From contig OY292275.1 in assembly GCA_958496175.1 (NCBI GenBank), positions 1,302,001 to 1,366,000 on the forward strand: a DNA stretch of 64,000 bases, written 5' to 3'. The notes under the pieces were generated by a model. That model saw nothing but the letters and a program-made list of their open reading frames with translations. It had not been told where the DNA came from and did not search any database. Each line of letters starts with the position of its first letter. Position 1 is the stretch's first letter. Shown one piece after another: positions 1-12,800 of this stretch. The stretch comes from Sisyra terminalis (taxonomy: Eukaryota; Arthropoda; Insecta; Neuroptera; Sisyridae). The translations under genes were made by a program, and so were the position numbers.

Positions 1-35
1 CCCCCTAACGCTTTCAAATAATTCCTCGTCAAATT

Positions 36-366
36 AGATTTTTTCCGCTAACTTTGAACAGATATACTGTTTAAACAATATATTGTGGTGATATTTATGT
101 TATAAAATTTACAAAAGTAGACTAAAAACATAAATTTGAACAAAATTTCAAACAAATATACTACTAAACGTATTGCCCAGATACGTACTTCGATTGCCAA
201 GCAATCTTCCTCGGTGGTCACCAAGTAGTAATGAATCATTTCATAACTATTTGAGGAGTTATGACATTGCAATTCGAAGAAGATTTCGTGGCAATCGAAA
301 TACGTATCTGGGCCATACGTCCATGGTACAAATGTTTGAACTTCAGCTCAAAATTATGTATAATTT
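36..366. mobile_element. A1: degenerate palindromic hammerhead element
   Basis: Two inverted halves share the A-family body: the terminal CGCTAACTTTGAACAG-like sequence, ATAAATTTGAAC, and a central hammerhead motif on each strand. The minus-strand motif (174-220) has core CCGAGGA (U4 changed to C) with stem II GATTGC/GCAATC and GAA intact. The plus-strand motif (268-315) has a scrambled core TCGAAGA and a mispaired stem II. Both should be inactive. This is an old, diverged copy of the elements at 15279, 21905 and 45085. Recognition comes from direct comparison with those copies. Confidence 0.75.
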
Positions 367-1560
367 CAGAAAGTATAGGAGATTTTAATTAAAAGTATTA
401 GAAAGAGATTTTGGAAATTTTGGAATTGAAATGGGGGGAAATCAGAGAATGAAGTTTAATATGAGAGTATACATTTTTTTAAGTTAAAACCGTGGAATTT
501 TGGCCACAAAAATTCATCCCTTAAAAAGTTCAGAAGTTGATGAAATTTTTAACAGAAAGTTTGTAAATTTTGGACGTAAAAATCAGTTGAATATTTTCCT
601 AGAAATTTATCTATTAAAGATAAAATAATGGACAAAATTTGTAATAAAAAATATATTTATCTGATTTTGTTAATCAAAATTTATCATAAAAAAATTTTAA
701 CGATAATTTTTTTTTCAATTTTCCTATCAACTAATATATTTTTTGCAATTGAATTATTGCCATAAATATTGAAATAAAAAATACTTCCTAAAATATTCCA
801 GAGTATAAAAAGCCTTTGAATCCAAAATCAAAACCCTATTTTTTTATTTTCTTAATTTTTGATTGAAATTTTCCAAATTTTACCAGATCAGCTGCTCTTC
901 TGGCTAATGTATCTTTAGTTCAAGTCGTTAAGGATTATTTGTTTTAATAGTGAAAAAAACAATGATTTTCCCTGACTTTTTAAAAGTTTAACTAAATTTT
1001 CTGTTTTCCCTCGTTTCCCCATTTTCCAGACAATAAGAATTTAAGTTTAAATTAAAAAAAATTGATAAGAAATAACAAATAGTTACTTAACAATCTCTGT
1101 TGATTATTTATCAACAAAGATAAAATTTTGATTTCAATTTAGGTACTTAAACACATAAAATATATCAACAATGGGAAAAACAGTTGTTTCCCAATCAATT
1201 AGTCAATAAATACAGTGGTCGATTGGGCCTAAACTATCAAAAGAATTCATAATCATAAACTTAAGAAAAATAACACATTCAGATTTAATCCAAAAAAAAA
1301 AAATCTCATCATTCAAGGACCAAATTAAGCAAATAATCGCCAATATTTATAACTTCATTTCGCATTCCTCAGCTATACTCGACGACATATTTACGACAAG
1401 ATTTACAAAATTTCAACGATCAAATTCCCAAGATAAGAATAATATTAAATTGGTCCCTTTGATTCGGCCCCGATTACTCGACATTTAGAATCAATAAATA
1501 TTAGCTTATTGTCATTAAATTGCCGCAAAAATTCACCAAAATTTAACGATTTCCCAAATG
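367..1560. other. AT-rich stretch without recognisable gene
   Basis: Mostly homopolymer A/T runs and short imperfect repeats. I see no open frame with protein-like composition, no tRNA boxes and no repeat shared with the rest of the window. Confidence 0.6.
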
Positions 1561-1779
1561 ATTAAATTCATTAAATGCAAAAAAAAAAAATTTGGACTCA
1601 CCAAAATTGATAGCAAAAAAAACAAATCAAACTAGTGAAGAAATACACAACAACTTTCAATGCACTCCACTGGGGAAAAGCTTCACGAAAAGAAAACACT
1701 TGAAACAAAATCACCAAAAAATAAACAAAACGCTAGGGAGCTTTCATAAAAAAATGAACGTCGACTGTGTAGTAGTACA

Positions 1780-1955
1780 ACAATGGTTGACGTAGGTCTT
1801 TCGCGTTTAAACGCTCGAAAACGAATGCTGCTGAAACAAGTGAACGAGCCACATGTATACTGTATACATAGAGTAGGCAAGCGTGTGTGGTGTGGACGGC
1901 AAGTTGGGGCAGTAAGTTGAGTAGTCGGCGGCGCAATTGGAGGAAACTTCAGTCA
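1780..1955. promoter_or_regulatory. CpG-denser patch, possible promoter or enhancer
   Basis: Against a CpG-poor AT-rich background this patch holds more than a dozen CpG dinucleotides in about 180 bp. It also has a perfect 12-bp palindrome GCGTTTAAACGC (1803-1814) and a near-palindrome TGTATACTGTATACA (1855-1869). Short open frames cross it on both strands, but none resembles a protein family. A promoter, an unmethylated regulatory element and chance composition are all possible. No TATA/Inr arrangement stands out. Confidence 0.25.
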
Positions 1956-2343
1956 TAACAAACAAACTGACCATAACACAGAAAAAACAACATCATACCT
2001 ATGCAACACAACAAGGAAACATTGAACCAAAAAAAAAAAAAAATATAAAAAAAATGAAAACATATCCGCCTGCCTCACCCCTCTGATCCAAATGACTCCA
2101 TCTTGCTGGTTTCTATTATGGTAATTAGTAAAACGAATCTCAGCGACCTTATTAGTGCATTGAAGGGCGTTATTGTAATAAAGGAGCTTCACAATGGTCC
2201 ATAAAAGTCGTTTTTTTCTTTTCTTCTTAATATTATGGCTCTAGATGGCCTTATGCACTCATCTCACGGGCAATTTTATTTGATTTCCGATATATAAATC
2301 TTTCATATGAAAATTTCAAAAGAAAATAATACCATCATACTTT

Positions 2344-2377
2344 ACCACGCAGACGAAGTTGCGGGAATTAGCTAGTA
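2344..2377 (-). repeat. ACTAGCT...CCCGCAACTTCGTCTGCG interspersed motif
   Basis: Read on the minus strand this is ACTAGCTAATTCCCGCAACT followed by TCGTCTGCGTGG. It matches the copy at 43520-43550 and the weaker copy at 23951-23987. The motif is widespread in insect interspersed repeats. I do not assign a superfamily. Confidence 0.55.
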
Positions 2378-2461
2378 CGGGATAAAATGAAAATTAAAGT
2401 ACTTTTCACTATTGTTATGGCTTTTATCAGTATAAAACCAGTTTAATTGTTGGCTAGTGTG

Positions 2462-2710
2462 AAATTCCAAAGAATTTTTACCTGCTCTCAACTGTTTGTA
2501 TGAAATAACATAGTAAAAGCTTAAAGGTCAAAATATGAGGCATAAATATGTCATTAAAGGAACCAGTTTGAGGAATTTATTATTTGTTGACATTTGTACT
2601 TGCATTTACAACTGTTTCCGAATCCATTAGTTCTCACATTTTGGCCTTCAAGCTTTTACTATGTTATTTCATATCAACAGTTTAGAGCAGGTAAAAATTC
2701 TTTGCAATTT
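2462..2710. mobile_element. Hairpin MITE with about 79-bp arms
   Basis: The left arm (AAATTCCAAAGAATTTTTAC onward, through AAATAACATAGTAAAAGCTT) is the reverse complement of the right arm ending CTTTGCAATTT, with only a handful of mismatches over about 79 bp. The loop is about 90 bp. No coding capacity. A transcript crossing it would form a long hairpin. No target duplication could be defined. I found no second copy in the window. Confidence 0.75.
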
Positions 2711-3264
2711 TAACAACTTGGAATTTAACCGGTTCTAATCTCTCAATAATGATCATTAAGGGACAAAGATTAACACAATCGAACGTAAATATTTGGCACC
2801 TTGAATTCTATTGTACAATTCAAGAACAGGTTAATCGATTTTAATAATATTTTGTTTTCAGGTATATCTTAATGATTCGGTATTGATAAGGTCGCAAACA
2901 AGTCTAATCTAAATTGTTGCACCATTATTTTATTCTGGTTTTACTTTGGGTTCCAATTTAAAGACAGCTTTATGGATTTGATTGAAACTTTGCAATCAAG
3001 TTCAGCTAATTTTTATTCAGAAAAAAAGAGTACCGATTTAAGATTTACGTTTTATTATTAATAATAAAAAAAGCATTCAGAAAAAGATCGATTAAAATAA
3101 ATTAATGGACACCCCCTTAACTAAATATCTATGTTCTTTTTTCAGACATCAAAAAATAAGGATATTTTAATTCAGGGGAGACCAACCGAAATGATCCTAA
3201 TTTCGAGGATCACTTTTGAAGTTATATATTTCAAATTCTCCAAACTAAACTTAGATACACATTT
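2711..3264. other. AT-rich stretch, nothing recognised
   Basis: No repeat shared with other parts of the window and no protein-like frame. Confidence 0.5.
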
Positions 3265-3503
3265 AGGTATTATATTGCCCGGATACGTATTTCGATTGCC
3301 AAGAAATCTTTCTCGAACTACTACGTGATGAGTCATCACATAGCAGTTCAAGCGATTCAAGAGAATGATTGCTTGGCAATCGAAATACGAATCTAATCAA
3401 CAGGTCAAAAATACATTTACTGGAACTTTTGTTCAAATTGATGTCCATTGTTTACTTTTCTAAATAATGTTACATAAATAAGACCACAATATATTATATT
3501 TAA
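3265..3503. mobile_element. A2: heavily decayed hammerhead palindrome
   Basis: Two opposed motif remnants, 3275-3320 (minus) and 3355-3400 (plus). Both keep GGCAATCGAAATACG, but the CTGANGA core is destroyed (TCGAGAA and CAAGAGA). Flanks match the A family (ACTTTTGTTCAAATT and GACCACAATATATTATAT). It is the most diverged A copy here. Confidence 0.65.
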
Positions 3504-4059
3504 AAAAACATAATTTATTTATACAAATTAAGAAGGGTTTGGTGAATACGCAAAAGAAACTGGCGGGACAGGGGGAGGGGGTATTTTCAACAGACTTAAA
3601 AACCACTGCTTTAGATTCCAGATCCCTTCCATTTTTTCTATACTTTTCCCCATTAAGTGGCACACCTCCAACTCTTACAAATGAATGTATTTTATGAACG
3701 ACCCCTTAAATGATAATAACGACAACCCAGGTAGGCATTTTTGAGTGGCCCAATCTTGGATTAGACCTTGTCTAAGACTGGCTTAAGTCCGATACGATAT
3801 CAATGGGTCAAACGACCAGGCAACCAACCTAAAAACATGTTTTTTACAGTTCGAAATAATGAAAAACCCAATACAATTTTTTTCCCTTTTTATGGTGGAA
3901 CCCTTGCGTTTGTATGCCAAAGCTTGGCAATCAACAGTCGGCCCCAAGATTGGTTCTATTTCTACATGAGAAAAACACCAAAGTTTTAGATTTTAATTTT
4001 ATGAGTTATACAATTTTCAATCCTTGTATTTGAAGGAATGCAATTTCAAAGGTCATTTC

Positions 4060-6600
4060 AATGTTGATTTATATGAAAATTTCAAGGCTAAATTTCAGGT
4101 TTCTAGACCCTCAATTTTAGACTGTTCATTGTCTTGAAATCAATAGATTTTTTTTATTATTTTCGACTTTTCTAAAGCTTTTTTTGGGGCTTCTACCATA
4201 AATAAAATATGCAAATTTCTTCCCTTCTTTACTCGCATAGAGACTGGACCTTTTAAGCAAAATTTTCCGTTTTTAGAACCTTACTTTCAAGCAGTACATA
4301 ATCTAGTGACCAATGATTTTTTTTTAAATTTTCGATTTTTTAAAAGCTTTTTTCTTCAACTTCCCCCATAACTAAAAAAAATGCAAACTTCTTCCCTGAT
4401 TTATTCGCATAGACGATAGGGTTTCTAAGCAAAATTCCACGTTTTTTGACCCTCAAATTTAGACTGTACATTAGACTGATTCAAAAGAAAAGATTATTTT
4501 TTTTCCTTAATTATATCGAAAATATTGTTGGGAATGACAAAAAAAAAATCCTGTGAAAGTTTAAGCTCTTAATATTAATATTAAGAGGTGCCGCATCGCA
4601 AATTTCGATTTTCCATTTAAATAACATGGCAACAATATTCTCTTGCACTTTGGAATTTTATAGCTCACGTTAGTGACAATATTTTGGAATGACCAAGGTA
4701 TATTCTTGTAGAAAATTGAACGATCTACAAAAAAGGTCTCGTACAAGTTTTTGATATATTTATTCCTTCAAAAGTTATTCGAGGTCAAAGTTGAACTAAA
4801 GAGAAATTTTATAATTTTTCAAATTTTTGACGCAACCATCAATTTCATGAGAAAATTTTATAGGACATTTTTTGTAGAGCACTTTTTTCCTATGACTTAT
4901 CACTGTAAAAGTTTTTGATATTTTTCACAGGTCCTAAGTTATTTACATTAAACTGAAAATATTCGTAATTTTATTGTTTTAAATTAATAATATTTCCTGA
5001 ATTATTATATTTTTAACATATTTTTTAAAATTTCAAAAACTTTTATAGAGATAAGTTATTGAAAAAAAAGTGCTCCACAAAAAATATCCTTTAAAATTTT
5101 CTCATAAAATTGATGGTTGCGTCAAAAAAGTGAAAAAATATTAAAATTTCTCCTTGGTTCAACTTTGACCTCGAATAACTTTTGAAGGAATAAATATATC
5201 AAAAACTGGTAAGAGACCTTTTTTGTAGACCGTTCAATTTTCTACAAGAATATACCTTGGTCATTATATATTTTGGTCATACATTGGTTTTTAAGCAATA
5301 CATCATCTAGTAACCAATAGAATTTTATATATTATTTTCGATTTTTCTAAAGCTCTTATCTTTGGCTTCATCCCTAATTTACTCGCATGCAGGATACGTG
5401 TTCTAAGCAAAATTTTCTGTTTTTGGACCCTCAATTTTAAGTTGTACATCATCTAGTTTCCAATGATTTTTTTTTAAACTTTCGATTTTTAATAGCTTTT
5501 TTGTTGACTTCACCCCTAACAAAAAAATATGCAAATTTCTTCCCTCATTTACTCGCATAGAGAATGGACCTTCTAAGCAAAATTTGATGCTTCTGGATCC
5601 TCAATTTTAAGTTGTGCATCAACAAGTAAGCGATGATTTTTTTTTACTTATTTTCGATTTTTCTAGAGCTTTTCTTAGACTTCACCCCTAACAAAAAAAT
5701 ATGTAATTTCTTCCCTGATTTACTCGCATAATGGATAGACCTTCTAAGCAAAATTTCATGTTTCCCTAACTTTTCATCTGTACATCATCAAATAACCAAA
5801 GATTTTTTTTTTCGATTTTTAAAAAGCGTTTCTTTGACTTCACCCCTAACAAAAAAAAAAAATGCAAATTTCTTCCCTGATTTACTCGCCTAAGCGATGG
5901 GCCTCCTGAGCAAAATTTCATGCTTCTGGATCCTCAATTTTAAGTTGTACATCAACAAGTAACCAATGGTTTTTTTTTTAAATTATTTTCGATTTTTCTA
6001 GAGCTTTTCTTAGACTTCACCCCTAACAAAAAATATGTAATTTCTTCCCTGATTAGTCGCATAATGGATGGACCTTCTCAGCAAAATTTCATGTTTCTGA
6101 ACCCTGACTTTTCAACTGTACACCATTAAGTAACTAAAGATCTTTTTTATTTTCGATTTTTAACAAGCTTTTCTTTGACTTCACCCTTAAAAAAAATATT
6201 CAAATTTCTTCCCTGATTTACCCGCAAAGGCGATGGGCTTTCTAAGCAAAATTCCACGTTTTTTGACCCTCAAATTTAGACTGTACATCCCCTAGTAACC
6301 AATAGATTTTTATATTATTTTCGATTTTCTAAACCTTTTTCCTTTGGCTTCACCCCCTAATAAAAATATGCAAATTTTCTTCCTTATTTACTCGTAGAGA
6401 CAATGGACCTTCTAAGCAAAATTTCACATTTCTGGACCCTCAATTTTAGTCTGTACATCATCTAGTAACCAAAAAAAAAAAATTATATTTTCGATTTTTA
6501 ACAAGCTTTTCTTTGACTTCACCCTTAACAAAAAATATGCAAATTTCTTCCCTTATTTACTCGCATAGGGGATGAACTTTTAAAATTCTCCAAGTAAATT
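4060..6600 (+). repeat. Satellite array, about 169-bp monomer
   Basis: About ten monomers can be counted by the landmark TTCTTCCCTGATTTACTCGC, at about 4216, 4391, 5380, 5537, 5709, 5870, 6041, 6208, 6379 and 6547. Each monomer also contains TTTTCGATTTTTCTA, a CTTCACCCCTAA box, TTCTAAGCAAAATTT and GTACATCATCTAGTAACCAA. After subtracting the 0.8 kb B1 insertion the mean period is about 169 bp, close to nucleosome spacing. Copies differ by substitutions and small indels, so the array is old. No coding potential. Confidence 0.9.
4470..5270. mobile_element. B1: long-palindrome element inside the satellite
   Basis: It begins ATTAGACTGATTC at 4470, inside a satellite monomer right after CTGTACA. 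A left arm containing GGTGCCGCATCGCAAATTTC, CTACAAAAAAGGTCTCGTAC and CAAAAGTTATTCGAGGTC is followed after about 4980 by its reverse complement. The outermost right arm is missing (sequence stops at ATACCTTGGTCATTATA), so the copy is 3'-truncated. It is homologous to B2 (18382) and B3 (59001). The short open frame shared with B3 (minus here, plus in B3) simply reflects repeat identity. Confidence 0.85.
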
Positions 6601-9600
6601 CCCTTATTTCACAAAGAACCCAAAAAAAAAAATCAATGTTGTACAACTTTGACCTGGACCATCTTCGGTCTATAATGCCACATTTTCAAACTTTGCCTTT
6701 GTAATATTACATTGTATAAAATAAGGGCATAAATTACACAAATAAACTTGTAAAAACGTGTGCAGAGATTTCCAGATATATTTTCGAACGAAATTCAAGA
6801 TTTTTTTCTCTATTTCTGTTTTTATCTCACAAATCTGAAACTTTAATATATTTTTTTTGGGGGTTTTTGGGTCCTGGCAGTGACATGCAGGTAGTTAAAC
6901 CCCAAGGAATACCAAAAAAATAAAATAAAATAAAGTTGTAAACAACTCACTTTTGTGCAGTCGAAAAAAAAATGCATTTCTTATAGGAAGAATTCCTTGT
7001 AATTATCGGGTCGAACCGTAAAAAGAAATGATAAAATTGAGGCAATATTCAGGCAGTATAAGCGTTTTGTTTGGGTACAGTTATCAGAGAATTGTCGTAG
7101 ATATTTGTTCAAGTTTCCGTTTCTTTGTTGAACATTGAAAAGTTGTCAGACAATTATTATCATTCAAATGTATGGTTTTTCAACTATCAGGCGCCATCCA
7201 ATCCAATCCAAAGCCGAAATCTTTTACTCTTTTACACACAATACCATTCTATTATTGTCGACAAACAATTAACATTCTAGTGGAGTACGATTTGTTCCAT
7301 AGACTTTTCTACCGCTAACAACACTTGGGCTTCTTCTTTGAACAATTTACCAAAATTTTAATGAGTTAGCATTTTTTTTTTTTTTGGTATAAATCAATCT
7401 ATTTATGTTTTTCAACTTCACTTTTATTTTAATGAAGATCCAACAGATGTAAGTAATTTTTAACGTTTTACGTTTTATTACACCCAGAGTGTGGCTCTTG
7501 AAAGACCAGAATCTATACGAAGCGCTTTTATATTTAAATGTTTAAAATGGGCGTAATTGAGCTTAATTACGACTGAATTTGATAAAGTGCTTGAAATTTT
7601 GAGTTAAAAATATTCCAAGTCGATTTTCCGAGCCCCAAACCATTTTTCTTTTGTATATATTTAGAAAAAAACATTATCTGGAAATTTATTTTCAAATTTC
7701 AAAAGTCAATTTTTAAATCTTTGCTTCGTTCAATTAGCTGAAGTATTTGAACAAACATTGATGTTAATTGAAAATAAATATTTTATAAATTTACGTCGTA
7801 GATTATAATAATTGATGAGGATATATTTAACCAAAGAAATAAAGTGAAGAAAAAAAACTATGCCAAAATAATTTATTTTTTATGTTAATTTATGACCAGA
7901 GTTTGGCTCTGATTTCTCAGAATTTCAGTCAAGCAGGTATTTATATGCCATAAAAGAGAGAAATGATAAATTTCAATTCTCCAAGTCCTTTGACCGACGT
8001 TTAATTGTCCCAACAAGGATATCTAATTATGAACACCGAAAACCAGCCGTTTCAAATAAAGAAATTATCCTTTTTTCATATTTTTTTTTTCGAAAAGACC
8101 AATAAGATTATTATATTTTGGATGATGACGAGATGGGCATTGGTGTGGTGCGGGAGTGCAGGGAAAACACGGCGGTAGGTACAGTTTAGTGACCACCTGA
8201 GTCGGAACGTTGTTCTTCTCATCTTCCATAACACAAATAAGGACACCTCGAGAACTAATAATCAGAGAAATAATCCTTTGTTGTCTTATTTTCGATGATA
8301 ACATGAAATTATTATCGTAAGAGTTGCTCGTTTTCTTCTAACAAGCGACCCTTAATGGTCGAGGAAAGTTATGACTTCGTTTTATGTCCTATATAATTCC
8401 TACAAGTTCTCATTATTAAATCATATAGGTTTTTAACTAATAAAGCCATAAAACAATAAACTCCACATATTTTTATAAATAGAAAAAAGTTTCCACTCAT
8501 AAAACATATGTTGGCAGGAAATACGATAATTTCTTTTTCTTTTTTTTTTTTTCTCTCCCCTTTTTATTTTAATTCCGGATTCACATAACCTTTGCGTTTT
8601 CAGGGTCATACAAGAGGCAAAATTGTGTAACAGACACCAAAACCGAAAGACTAAAAATGCACAGGAAATGAACAAATAATTTAATATCTTTTTCTAGCCA
8701 CTCAAAATTTATTTAAACAGGAGAAAATTTAAAATTTTTTTCGGATATTTTATAAGTCGAATATTTACATTTTTCACCGAAAAATTTCTTCGTCTTAATA
8801 CATAAATAATTGCAGCTTTCTTTGTGCAATGTGATTACTTTATAATAATAGAAATTTTCGGAGGATGAAACAAATATCTTTCCTCCATTGCAACACTAAT
8901 TGAGGATCAACCAACATTCAGTAATTTGTAAAATATTATGTTAAAGAGTTTGAAATTATGAAATATCAAAATTAAATTGTAATGGCACTGTTGAGTGGCG
9001 GAGAAAAGTTACACAATACGTGTAAGTATAAGTCATTTGAAGAACATTAAGATGAATGTTACGAATATAAATTCGCATAAAAATTATGTGTTGCACTCAT
9101 TTGGGTGAAGAGTTGTGGGAAAATCAAGTTTTTGTTCGGATTTAAAACGCATTTTTTTTTTGAGGTTCTCAAGATATTTTTTTAACGTTTTACTACCACT
9201 TCAAAGTCGTGTAGTTTACAATGACTTTAAGATGGAAAAAAATTAATATTAAAAGTGAAAATAAAATCTATCAATCGAAATTTCTTCCAACAATAACTCT
9301 AATAGATAAGACTTAAAACTTTAATAATTAAACTCTTATTTTGAAGGCACAGGGTGACCACAAAAAAATAATTATAAAATTCCCTGATAGTTCTAGATTT
9401 TCCAGGGTATTTATTGTATTTTTTAATAACTTAAAAATCAGAATTGTGCAAAAAAATATTATCACTAGTATTTTTTAAACATAAAATATTTATTTCTCCA
9501 ACTAATGATTGCACTGTTTTACTAAATATAAGTTCAACGATATTGGCGGAAAAAGAAGCTTTTCTACTAATTATTAACCTTATTCAACTTAAACACAAGG

Positions 9601-9859
9601 TGCTTAAACGAAGCTTAGGTAAAAATTAATAGGAGTTCAAACTATCCTTACATTTCCTTACAAAAATCCAGTATAAAGCTTTCAAAAAGCTCTTGGTATT
9701 CTTTAAGATGATAGATAAAATTAATTCTAATTTTCATTAGAATTTTTAGACAATATATTGCCAAAAAGAAATTTTTGGGAATTGAAAGGTTTATTAATAA
9801 TTTTATGTATATAATTTAAACTAAAACCTCCAAATATCCAAAATCAGTAAATTCCTGGT
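6601..9859. other. Unique AT-rich region, no gene recognised
   Basis: 3.2 kb of A/T-dominated sequence. Segments such as 8080-8240 are somewhat more complex (TGGTGTGGTGCGGGAGTGCA) and could be fragments of an older element or regulatory DNA, but no protein family, RNA gene or repeat copy is recognisable. Confidence 0.5.
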
Positions 9860-12800
9860 GGTAATCCTTAGAAACAGAGTTCGTATTTTCACCGAAAAAT
9901 TCACAATTTAAACTACTGCTTCAAAAAGGGCATGAAAATCTCTACAAATTTAGTCTCTTGCACTTTTCAGATGCAACCACTTGTTTACAAAAAAATCATT
10001 GACAAAAACATAAAGTTTTGTGGTTCGGAAAACACAAAAAAGGCAACTATTATGTAGAAAATTAAGATAATGGTATCGTTTCTTTGACCACGATTTGATG
10101 GCAAACAAGTAGTTGCATCGGATCAATTTTCGTCGCCAACTAGATGATTTTCTCTAAATTAGAAGTTTCTCAATGAAAATAGAAAATTTAGCACTTAAAT
10201 TTTTTTTTTCTCTAAAAGGGTGGACAAATCAATTTATCATGGTCAAAACTCTGAATTTAAACAAATTTCTCTTGCACTATCGAGGTGCAACCACTGGTTT
10301 GCAAGAAAATTGGTATCAACGATAAAGATTGTATCCATTTACTAAATTTCAAACAAAAAAAAACTAACATTTTCTTTAATTTTTTTATTACAAAAATACA
10401 TATCCCTCCCCCTCTTTCGCAAGATAATAGCATAAACTTTGATTGACAAAAAAAAACAGTTAACTAACAAGATGAAAAACTGAATAACCATCCAAATACC
10501 TACTCCTGATTTTTTGACAACGATTGGCTAACAAACAAGTGGTTGCATTGAAAAATTGCAACAGATCAAATTTTTCGAAATTTTCATTACCAATAAGAAA
10601 CAATTGTCTAAATTAAGAATTTCTCGCTTAAAACATAAAATTTTGCCCAAAACTAAGGTTTACGTTAATCCTAATGGTGAAGAAATGAAAATTACAATTT
10701 TGTAAATTGAAAACTCTTGTTTTCGTGGAAAGTTTTTTGTAATCAAATAATTTTATTGAATTGGTCATGAATTTTAGTCACTTGCACTTTTCGAATGCAA
10801 CCACTTGTTTGCAAGCAAATTGGTGTCAATGGCAAAAGTAATATCTGCTATCTAAGTATAAAACAAACTTGTAAACACTTAAGAACTTCTTCGTCCTTTT
10901 TTTCAATGGAAAGAGTAAAATTCCTCTCCTTATCCCGCAATATCGATAAAAAAACCAGTGATTTTAAAAAACAAATTTTTAATATGCAACAAGAATAATA
11001 GTAATAACGCCACTGCTTCTTTAGCATCAACTTGTCGGCAAACAGGTGGTTACTTCGAAAAGATGCAAAAGGTGAAAATTTTACATTTTTTTCTTGCCAA
11101 CAAGATATCATTTTCTAACATAGAAATTTTTCGAAAGAAAAAATTAAATTTGGCCTTCGAATTAAGGTTTACGGTTTAAGGTTTAGTCCAGACATTGCAG
11201 GGATGAACTGTACAATTTTCTAGACCAATATTTCATTTTTTCATCGAAAAATCTTAAACACAAACAATTCTATTAGGTTAGGCATGGAAAATTTTAAGAT
11301 TTAACTCCCTTGCCCTTTTCGGATGCAACCACTTGTTTCCAAGCAAATCGGTATCAAAGACAAGAGTAATATCTATTACCTTAAATTCAAACAAACTTAT
11401 GCATTAAAGATTTTCCTTGTCCTTGCTTTCAACAATAAAAATAAAATTTCCCTACTCACTCCTCACTTTATACAAATGTACAAACAGCACTGTTCACCAA
11501 AAAAAAAAAAAAAACAATGGCTCCAAAAATAGAAATTGTTACTATATAATAACAATGCCACTATTTGTTTCACAACAATTTGTTGGAAAATTTCAAGAGG
11601 TGAAAACTTTATATTTTTTCTTATCCAACTAGATTTAAATTTCTAACAGAGAAATTTTCCGTAAGAAAAAATGAAATTTTGCCTTCGAATTAAGGTTTAT
11701 TTCAGTCCAAACTTTGCAGGGATGGATTGCCTACATTTTTCCAGGCCATTTCATATTTTCATCGAAAAATCCTGAACTTAAACAATTCTCTTGAATTGGC
11801 TACGGAAAATTCTAAGATGTACGTCCCTTGCACTTTTCAGATGCAACCACTTGTTTGCTAGCAAGTCGGTGTCAAAGACAAGAGTAATATATGTTATCTT
11901 AAATTCAAACAACCTTAAGTACTTAAGATTTTCTTGATCCTTTTTTTTTCAACAGCAAAAGTGAAATTCCGCTCCCCCTCACTTGAAACCAAAACACAAC
12001 AATGTCGACCAAAATACCAAAGAAACCAAAAAATTGTTACAATATAATGATATTAATACCTCTGCTTCTTTGAGAACAATTTGTTGGCAAACAGGTGGTT
12101 GCATCGAAAAATTGCACGAGGTGAAAATTTTAGATTTTTTCCATGTCAACTAAATTCCAATTTCTAACATGGGAATTTTCCGAAGAAAAACATGAAAATT
12201 GGTCTTCGAATTATGGTTTACTTTGGTCTAGACTTTGCAGGGATTAATTGAGTAGATTTTTCCAAACCAATATTTCATATTTTTTTCGAAAAATCCTGAA
12301 CTTAAACAACTTATTGAGTTAGCTACGAAAAAGTCTAAGATGCACTTTTTGAATGCAACCACTTGTTTGAAAGCAAATCGGTGTCAAAAGTAGGTACTTG
12401 AGTAAAATTTTCCTACTCCTCACATTATACAAATAACAGCACTGTTAACCAAAAAAAAAAAAAAAGTCGCTCCGAAAATAGAAATTGTTACCATATAATA
12501 ATAATAGCACTGTTTCTTTGAGAACAATTTGTTAGCAAACAGGTGGTTGCATCGAAAAATTGCTCAAGGTGAAAATTTTAGATTTTTTCCTTACCAACTA
12601 GATACCATTTTCAAATCTTGGAATTTTTCAAAGGAAAAAATGAAAATTGTCCTTCGAATTAAATTTTCTTTAGGCCAGACATTGTAGAGATAAACTCTAT
12701 ATTTTCCCAAACCAAAATTTCATTTTTTCATGGAAAACTTTTGAACTTAAACAATTCTATTGAATTGGCTATGGAAAATTCTAAGATGTAAGACCCTTGC

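Noticed and set aside
36..366. A elements as ordinary DNA-transposon MITEs
   Set aside because: Inverted ends fit, but the ribozyme motifs, the 12-bp duplication and the one-sided truncation of A8 favour an RNA-mediated origin.
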